Source: CAVPGH01 sp046726955 (GTDB lineage: Bacteria; Acidobacteriota; Vicinamibacteria; Fen-336). From it: a DNA stretch of 6,267 nucleotides. The translations under genes and the position numbers were made by a program. The first letter of the stretch is position 1. The number at the start of each line of letters is the position of its first letter. A model generated the notes under the pieces. That model was not told the DNA's origin, searched no databases, and saw nothing but the letters and a program-made list of their open reading frames with translations. The DNA is taken from the NCBI GenBank assembly GCA_046726955.1, contig JBKPBQ010000296.1, positions 1 through 6,267 on the forward strand, read 5' to 3'. This document shows positions 1 through 4,511 of the stretch, one piece after another.

Positions 1-657
1 GTCCTCGTCCAGGAAGCCTTCATGGTGCGGGCGCATCCCCAGTGGCTGGGGGTGCGCGACCTCGTGCGCCAGGGACGCATCGGCGACCTGCGAAGCATCC
101 ACGGCGCCTTCTCCTACTTCAACCGCGACCCCGCGAACGTCCGGAACATCGCGGGGATCGGAGGCGGCGGGCTCCTCGACATCGGCTGCTACCCGGTGAC
201 GGTCTCGCGCTTCCTCTACGGCGAAGAGCCGCGCCGCGTGGTGGCGATCATGGAGCGCGATCCCGACTTCGGGACCGACCGCCTGACCTCCGGGATGCTC
301 GAGTTCGCGAAGGGCACCGCGACCTTCACGTGCAGCACGCAGCTCGTCGGCTATCAGCGCGTCCAGATCTTCGGGACGAAGGCCCGGATCGAGATCGAGA
401 TCCCGTTCAATGCGCCGCCGGACCGGCCGTGCCGCGTGTTCCTGGACGACGGCCGGGATCCCTTCGGGACGGGCGTCGAGACGCTGACGTTCGAGACGTG
501 CGACCAGTACACGCTGCAGGGCGACCTCTTCTCGCGGGCGGTCCGCGCTGGGGGCCCGGCTCCAGTCCCGCTCGAGGACGCCGTCGCGAACATGGCCGCT
601 CTCGACGCGCTCGTCCGGTCCGCGGAGACCGGGCGGTGGGAAACGCCGGGCCGGTAG
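1..657 (+). CDS. Gfo/Idh/MocA-family NAD(P)-dependent oxidoreductase, C-terminal part (5' end outside window)
   Basis: The frame is open from base 1 to the TAG at 655-657, giving 218 residues. The family is usually about 330-350 aa, so the Rossmann N-terminus and the EKP-type lysine motif lie upstream of the window. The fragment opens with EAFMVRAHPQW (residues 5-15), the conserved segment after the cofactor domain in sugar-oxidising members such as glucose-fructose oxidoreductase, D-xylose dehydrogenase and dihydrodiol dehydrogenase. It continues with GGGGLLDIGCYPVTVSRFL (residues 55-73). There, Asp60 and Tyr64 match the Asp/Tyr pair known in this family as active-site residues. The rest is the alpha/beta C-terminal domain that forms the substrate pocket and the oligomer sheet. 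The expected role is cytoplasmic oxidation or reduction of a sugar or related polyol with NAD(P). The substrate cannot be read from the fragment. The peptidase gene starts 7 nt after the stop, so the two are probably co-transcribed. Family assignment is firm; specificity is unknown. Confidence 0.93.
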   Translation, partial: VLVQEAFMVRAHPQWLGVRDLVRQGRIGDLRSIHGAFSYFNRDPANVRNIAGIGGGGLLDIGCYPVTVSRFLYGEEPRRVVAIMERDPDFGTDRLTSGMLEFAKGTATFTCSTQLVGYQRVQIFGTKARIEIEIPFNAPPDRPCRVFLDDGRDPFGTGVETLTFETCDQYTLQGDLFSRAVRAGGPAPVPLEDAVANMAALDALVRSAETGRWETPGR

Positions 658-664
658 GCCTTCG

Positions 665-2023
665 ATGCTCGCGATCATCGTCGCCGGGGTGCTCGCCTCG
701 CCGGCGACACCCGCCACCCTCCGTCTCGACTACTTCCACACGGGGACCGCCGGCGAGGAACGCTTCGCGCGCGACGGCGTCGTGCTCGAGGGCCCGTGGC
801 CGGGGCCGCCCGAGCGATCGCTCGACGACACGAACCTCGGCCAGTACCTGTTCGAGGTCGCGGACCGGGCGACGAACCGCGTGCTCTACTCGCGCGGCTT
901 CTCCACCGCCTACGGCGAGTGGGAGACGACGGAGGACGCGAAGCAGGGCCAGCGGACGTTCCACGAGTCGCTCAGGTTCCCGGAGCCGCCGGGGCCCGTC
1001 CAGGTAGTCGTGAAGAGGCGGGTGAAGGGCCTCTTTCGGGAGGTCTGGACCACGGTGGTCGATCCCCGGGACGTGTTCGTCGACCGCACGAGTCCTGTCG
1101 GGCGCGTTTGGGAGGTGGAGAGAAACGGCGACCCCGCGGACAAGGTGGACCTGCTCCTCCTCGGCGACGGCTACACCGCGGCCGAGATGGAAAAGTGGCA
1201 CCGCGACGCCAAGCGGCTCGCGGAGATGCTGTTCGCCTCGTCGCCCTTCAAGGAGCGCCGCCGCGACTTCAACGTCTGGGCCGTGGACACGCCGTCCGAG
1301 GAGAGCGGGATCGCGCGGCCCTCGGACTCCGTCTACCGGCGCTCCGCGCTGCGCGCGAGCTACGACGCGTTCGGCTCGGAGCGTTACGTGCTCGCCTTCG
1401 ACAACAAGCGGCTGCGCGAGGCGGCGGCCAAAGCCCCCTACGAGTTCGTGGAGATCGTGGTCAACGACCGGAAGTACGGCGGAGGCGGCATCTTCGGCCA
1501 GTACGCGACGGTGGCCGCGGACAACGCCTGGGCCTCCTACCTCTTCGTGCACGAGTTCGGCCACCACTTCGCGGCCCTGGCCGACGAGTACTACACGTCG
1601 GATGTCGCCTACGGTCCCGCCAGCGACCGGCCCGAGCCCTGGGAGCCGAACGCCACCGCGGACCCGCAGGCCGCCAAGTGGCGGGACCTCGTGACCCCGG
1701 GAACGCCGCTGCCCACGCCCTGGCAGAAGCAGGCGTTCGAGGAGCTGCAAAAGGAGATCCAGTCTCGCCGGCGGAAGCTCCGGGCCGAGCATCGGCCGGA
1801 AGAGGAGATGGACGCCCTCTTCCGAGAGGAGCGCGACCGCGAGGCCAAGCTGTTCGCAGGCCCGCACGCTCGCGCGGTGGGCGCGTTCGAAGGAGCTCTC
1901 TACGAGGCCAAGGGCTACTACCGGCCGCAGACGGACTGCATCATGTTCACGCGGACGGAGGGCTTCTGCGCCGTCTGCCGGCGCGCCATCGAGAAGGTGA
2001 TCGACCTCTACGCCCGCCGGTAG
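665..2023 (+). CDS. Exported M64-family (IgA peptidase-type) zinc metallopeptidase
   Basis: This is a 452-aa protein with the two-part M64 layout. A short hydrophobic start (residues 2-17, ending A-x-P-A-T-P-A) looks like a signal peptide. Residues about 18-135 match the M64 N-terminal beta domain, including YSRGFSTAYGEWETT (75-89). The catalytic domain begins with VDLLLLGDGYT (161-171). It contains YGGGGIFGQYAT (271-282) and the zinc-binding helix HEFGHHFAALADEYY (296-310), with His296 and His300 as ligands and Glu297 as catalytic base. The C-terminal signature follows: GAFEGALYEAKGYYRP (406-421), then Cys425, Cys435 and Cys438. A charged, probably helical stretch (356-395) lies between zinc site and C-terminus. 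All catalytic residues seen are intact. The likely role is extracytoplasmic protein degradation; the IgA link comes from the family's founding member and need not apply. The ATG at 665 is the only plausible start: I found no in-frame ATG or GTG in the preceding 115 nt or so. The ribosome site is weak (AGG at 656-658, overlapping the upstream stop), which suggests translational coupling. Unusually, the signal's n-region has no Lys or Arg. Confidence 0.92.
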   Translation: MLAIIVAGVLASPATPATLRLDYFHTGTAGEERFARDGVVLEGPWPGPPERSLDDTNLGQYLFEVADRATNRVLYSRGFSTAYGEWETTEDAKQGQRTFHESLRFPEPPGPVQVVVKRRVKGLFREVWTTVVDPRDVFVDRTSPVGRVWEVERNGDPADKVDLLLLGDGYTAAEMEKWHRDAKRLAEMLFASSPFKERRRDFNVWAVDTPSEESGIARPSDSVYRRSALRASYDAFGSERYVLAFDNKRLREAAAKAPYEFVEIVVNDRKYGGGGIFGQYATVAADNAWASYLFVHEFGHHFAALADEYYTSDVAYGPASDRPEPWEPNATADPQAAKWRDLVTPGTPLPTPWQKQAFEELQKEIQSRRRKLRAEHRPEEEMDALFREERDREAKLFAGPHARAVGAFEGALYEAKGYYRPQTDCIMFTRTEGFCAVCRRAIEKVIDLYARR

Positions 2024-2036
2024 GAGGGTGGACGAG

Positions 2037-2056
2037 CCGCCGCAGAGGCGCGGCGG
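2037..2056 (+). promoter_or_regulatory. GC-rich hairpin between peptidase and cyclase genes
   Basis: A perfect 7-bp inverted repeat, CCGCCGC (2037-2043) and GCGGCGG (2050-2056), encloses a 6-nt loop (AGAGGC). A G-U pair (2036/2057) can extend the stem to 8 bp. It starts 14 nt after the peptidase stop codon and ends 7 nt before the GGAGG ahead of the cyclase. No U-tract follows (TATCATTGG), so it is not a canonical intrinsic terminator. It could stabilise the 3' end of the upstream message, attenuate read-through, or affect access to the next ribosome site. The repeat is seen directly; any function is inferred, and short GC stems also arise by chance at this base composition. Confidence 0.45.
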
Positions 2057-2063
2057 TATCATT

Positions 2064-2069
2064 GGAGGA
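2064..2069 (+). promoter_or_regulatory. Shine-Dalgarno GGAGGA for the cNMP-GGDEF gene, unusually close to the start
   Basis: GGAGG (2064-2068) precedes the ATG at 2072 by only 3 nt, shorter than the usual 5-9. No other start is available: the in-frame codons from the peptidase stop (2021-2023) to 2072 include no ATG, GTG or TTG, and the next in-frame ATG (Met66) would remove part of the cNMP domain. TATCAT at 2057-2062 resembles a -10 hexamer. If used, it would start RNA near 2069 and give a nearly leaderless message, but no matching -35 is visible, so that is speculative. Confidence 0.5.
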
Positions 2070-2071
2070 TT

Positions 2072-3034
2072 ATGGGCAGTCCCGACCGGCCCCTCCAGCC
2101 GGACTCGGGCCTGGCGCCGGAGCGGATCCTTCCCGCCTCCTTCGCCGACCTGACGCCTCTCGGTGCGGAGAAGCCGCTCTCCGCCGGCACCATCCTCTGG
2201 AAGCAGGGCGACGCGGGCGACCACGTCGTGCTGCTCCTCGACGGCGCGCTCGAGGTCACGCACGAGATGCCGGGCGGGGACGAAGTGGTGCTGCGCACGC
2301 TCCACCCGGGAGCGGTGGCGGGGGAGATGGCGGCCCTCGACGGGCAGGCGCGGTCCGCCACCGTGCGGGCGCGCACCGACTGTCGCGTGCTTCGCATCCC
2401 CGCCGCCTCCTTCCGGGAGTTCCTGCGGAGTCGTCCCGACATCCTCGAAGAGCTCTTCTGGCTGCAGCTCGAGCGCGTACGGAGCCTGACCTGGCGGGTG
2501 ACCCGCACGCACCAGAGGGCGATCACCGACCCCCTGACGCGCCTCTACAACTTCGGCTTCTTCCGGGACCGGCTCGAGATCGAGCTGGAGAGGGCGCGGC
2601 AGACCGGCGACCCCGTGGCCGTCGTCCTCTTCGACATCGACCACTTCAAGAACTACAACGACACGCACGGCCACCAGGAGGGCAACCGGGTGCTCGTGAA
2701 GGTCGCCGACCTCCTGCGGCGGACCGGGCGCCGGGGCGACGTGGTCGCGCGCTACGGAGGCGAGGAGTTCGCGGCGCTGCTCTACGGGTCGGGGCGGGAG
2801 GAGGCGATCCGCTTCGCGGAGCTCGCGCGCATCGCCGTCGAGGCCTACGAGTTTCCGGACGCGGGGACCCAGCCCGGAGGCCGCCTCACCGTGAGCGGCG
2901 GCGTCGCCACCTTCCCCGCAGACGCCGGGGACGACTCGGGCCTGATCAAGGCCGCGGACCAGAGCCTCTACAAGGCCAAGGACGCCGGAAGAAATCGGAT
3001 CCTGTCACCTTCCGACGGAAGCGCCGTCTCGTAA
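2072..3034 (+). CDS. Cyclic-nucleotide-binding domain fused to a GGDEF nucleotide cyclase (putative diguanylate cyclase)
   Basis: This is a 320-aa soluble protein without signal peptide or membrane segment. Residues about 22-125 form a CRP-type cNMP-binding barrel. The phosphate-binding cassette at 84-98 (GEMAALDGQARSATV) lines up with that of E. coli CRP: Glu85, Arg94 and Ser95 correspond to Glu72, Arg82 and Ser83, so cAMP or a similar nucleotide could bind. A helical linker (about 122-150) leads into the GGDEF domain (about 151-312), which starts at the DPLT turn (153-156). LFDIDHFK (186-193) supplies metal ligand Asp188, and GGEEF (229-233) is the active-site loop. Arg220-x-x-Asp223, five residues before the loop, is an intact RxxD inhibitory I-site. 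Catalysis therefore looks intact, and the expected reaction is condensation of two GTP to c-di-GMP, switched by ligand binding at the N-terminus. The oddity is Asn205 in GHQEGN, where the consensus GHxxGD has the Asp that contacts the guanine base. It may be co-transcribed with the peptidase gene 48 nt upstream. Confidence 0.93.
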   Translation: MGSPDRPLQPDSGLAPERILPASFADLTPLGAEKPLSAGTILWKQGDAGDHVVLLLDGALEVTHEMPGGDEVVLRTLHPGAVAGEMAALDGQARSATVRARTDCRVLRIPAASFREFLRSRPDILEELFWLQLERVRSLTWRVTRTHQRAITDPLTRLYNFGFFRDRLEIELERARQTGDPVAVVLFDIDHFKNYNDTHGHQEGNRVLVKVADLLRRTGRRGDVVARYGGEEFAALLYGSGREEAIRFAELARIAVEAYEFPDAGTQPGGRLTVSGGVATFPADAGDDSGLIKAADQSLYKAKDAGRNRILSPSDGSAVS

Positions 3035-3150
3035 CATTCGTCGCGCGTCGCCCGCAACCCCGTCACCTTTTTCCTCCTCTCGACTCCATTCAGTCAGGCG
3101 GCCCGCCGCGAGGCGGCGGTGGCGCGCCGGCGGCCCACCCCCGCCCCGAT

Positions 3151-3158
3151 GGAGGAGG
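3151..3158 (+). promoter_or_regulatory. Shine-Dalgarno GGAGGAGG that fixes the cytochrome start
   Basis: A strong purine-rich site ends 5 nt before the ATG at 3164. An in-frame ATG at 3149 overlaps the site itself and would have only C-rich sequence upstream, so 3164 is preferred. It also yields a textbook signal peptide with a basic n-region (MQLGRRR). The rest of the 129-nt gap (3035-3163) has a pyrimidine-rich tract and GC-rich short repeats. I see no convincing promoter and no hairpin followed by a U-run. Confidence 0.8.
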
Positions 3159-3163
3159 TTTGC

Positions 3164-4507
3164 ATGCAGCTCGGAAGACGCAGAACGGCTCTGGCGGGAG
3201 TGGCCCTCGGCACTGTCGTGCTGCTCGCGCTCGCCACCGCAGACGATGGGGGCCCGTTGCGGTCGGTCGGCGATCGTCCGTTCGAAGTGGCGCTCGCCAC
3301 GCACGTCAGCCGCGAGCTCAGGGCGGGGAGAAGGACCTTCCGCTTCGACACCTTCGGCGACGAAGCCTTCTGGGGCGGCGCCCTGCGCCTCCACGACGGC
3401 ATCCAGGGCGCGGCGTTCGGAGGCGTCGGACCGGGCGTGTCGCCGCGCGCCGCCCTGGGACTGGGCCTCAAGGTCGACGCGGACGCCCTTCCCGAGAGCC
3501 TGCGGAGGCAGATCCAGCAGGGGCACGTGGACCTCGACAGCCCGGCCACGACGCTCGCCCTCCTCCGGCTGAATGCGGTCGTGGGGGTCAAGGGCTTCTT
3601 TCGCGGGTCGGAGCCCGGGTTGCGCGCGGTCGGCATCCAGTGCGCGCTCTGCCACTCGACCGTGGACGACTCCTTCCTGCCCGGCATCGGCCGCCGCCTC
3701 GACGGCTGGGCGAACCGGGACCTCGACGTAGGCAAGATCGTCAACGTCGCCCCCAACCTCCAGCCGGTCGCGGACCTGCTCGGCGTGCCGGAGGCGGTGG
3801 TGCGCGACGTGATCACCCACTGGGGCGTCGGCAAGTTCGACGCCGAGATCTTCCTCGACCGCAAGGCCGCGGGCCCGAACGGGAGCGCGGCGACACTCCT
3901 CCCGCCCGCCTTCGGGCTCGCCGGCGTGAACCTCCACACCTGGACGGGCTGGGGGTCGGTGACCTACTGGAACGCGTTCGTGGCCAACCTCGAGATGCAC
4001 GGACGCGGCACGTTCTACGACCCGCGCCTCGACGACGCGTCGCAGTTCCCGATCGCGGCGGCCAACGGCTTCGGCAACGTGCGCAGCGACGAGGACCGCA
4101 TCACCCCGAAGCTGGCCGCGCTGCACCTCTACCAGCTCGCGCTGCCGATCCCCGAGGCCCCGGAAGGCTCGTTCGACCGGGCGGCGGCGCGGCGGGGGCG
4201 GGAGATCTTCTCCGGCAAGGCGGATTGCGCGCGCTGCCACGTGCCGCCTCTCTACACCGAGCCGGGGTGGAACCTCCACACGCCCGCCGAGGTCGGCATC
4301 GACTCGTTCCAGGCCGATCGTGCGCCCGACCACCGCTACCGCACGTCGCCCCTCAGGGGCCTGTGGACGCACACCAAGGGCGGCTTCTACCACGACGGCC
4401 GCTTCCCGACGCTCGAGGCGGTCGTCGACCACTACGCGCCGGTGCTGGGCTTCACGATCACGCCGGACGAGAAGCGGGATCTCGTGGAGTTCCTGAAGTC
4501 CCTCTGA
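3164..4507 (+). CDS. Exported diheme c-type cytochrome, MauG/cytochrome c peroxidase/RoxA superfamily
   Basis: This is a 447-aa protein. Residues 1-26 are a signal peptide: basic MQLGRRR, a hydrophobic core to about 24, and probable cleavage near ATA-D. Two covalent heme sites are visible: CALCH (160-164) and CARCH (355-359). Near the C-terminus, LRGLWTHTKGGFYHDGRFPTL (397-417) and AVVDHY match the motif that follows the second heme in bacterial diheme peroxidases and MauG-type proteins. The protein should be periplasmic and redox-active, as a peroxidase, oxygenase or electron carrier. The hemes are 195 residues apart, and about 135 mature residues precede the first. From memory, classical cytochrome c peroxidases space them about 146 apart and MauG about 170; rubber oxygenase RoxA, at about 199, is closest, but RoxA is much longer (about 650 aa). 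Membership of a less-studied, RoxA-like branch is therefore likely and the substrate is unknown. It ends 4 nt from the stop of the convergent quinohemoprotein gene, a possible but unproven redox partner. Confidence 0.88.
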   Translation: MQLGRRRTALAGVALGTVVLLALATADDGGPLRSVGDRPFEVALATHVSRELRAGRRTFRFDTFGDEAFWGGALRLHDGIQGAAFGGVGPGVSPRAALGLGLKVDADALPESLRRQIQQGHVDLDSPATTLALLRLNAVVGVKGFFRGSEPGLRAVGIQCALCHSTVDDSFLPGIGRRLDGWANRDLDVGKIVNVAPNLQPVADLLGVPEAVVRDVITHWGVGKFDAEIFLDRKAAGPNGSAATLLPPAFGLAGVNLHTWTGWGSVTYWNAFVANLEMHGRGTFYDPRLDDASQFPIAAANGFGNVRSDEDRITPKLAALHLYQLALPIPEAPEGSFDRAAARRGREIFSGKADCARCHVPPLYTEPGWNLHTPAEVGIDSFQADRAPDHRYRTSPLRGLWTHTKGGFYHDGRFPTLEAVVDHYAPVLGFTITPDEKRDLVEFLKSL

Positions 4508-4511
4508 CGTC
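4508..4511. other. Four-base convergent junction with no room for a terminator
   Basis: The TGA of the cytochrome gene (4505-4507) and the complement of the TGA of the quinohemoprotein gene (4512-4514) are separated by CGTC only. I see no hairpin with a U-run just inside either gene end. Transcription from each side must therefore end inside, or run antisense into, the opposing gene, unless Rho or another factor acts there. The gap size is observed; the transcriptional consequence is inferred. Confidence 0.9.

Noticed and set aside
2022..2030. AGGAGG directly followed by GTG just after the peptidase stop
   Set aside because: The spacer is zero and the frame is not that of the cyclase. In the cyclase frame no start codon occurs before 2072.
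407..2674. A 755-codon open frame on the minus strand, antisense to three plus-strand genes
   Set aside because: At about 70% G+C, stop codons are rare in the shadow frames. The translation is rich in Arg, Gly, Val and Pro and has no recognisable motif, while the opposite strand has clear family motifs throughout.
2968..3066. A 32-codon minus-strand frame starting with GTG at 3066, preceded by AGGAGG with a 6-nt spacer
   Set aside because: The ribosome site is good, but it comes from the pyrimidine tract on the plus strand. The peptide is short, antisense to the 3' end of the cyclase, and has no recognisable feature. Conservation in relatives would be needed to revive it.
3103..3116. A 5-bp GC hairpin with a GCGA (GNRA) loop ahead of the cytochrome gene
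   Set aside because: The stem is short, no U-run follows, and the surrounding sequence is so GC-rich that many such stems can form. No terminator or riboswitch can be supported.
3149..3151. Alternative ATG start for the cytochrome, 15 nt upstream
   Set aside because: It overlaps the strong GGAGGAGG and has no ribosome site of its own. The 3164 start gives better spacing and a better signal peptide.
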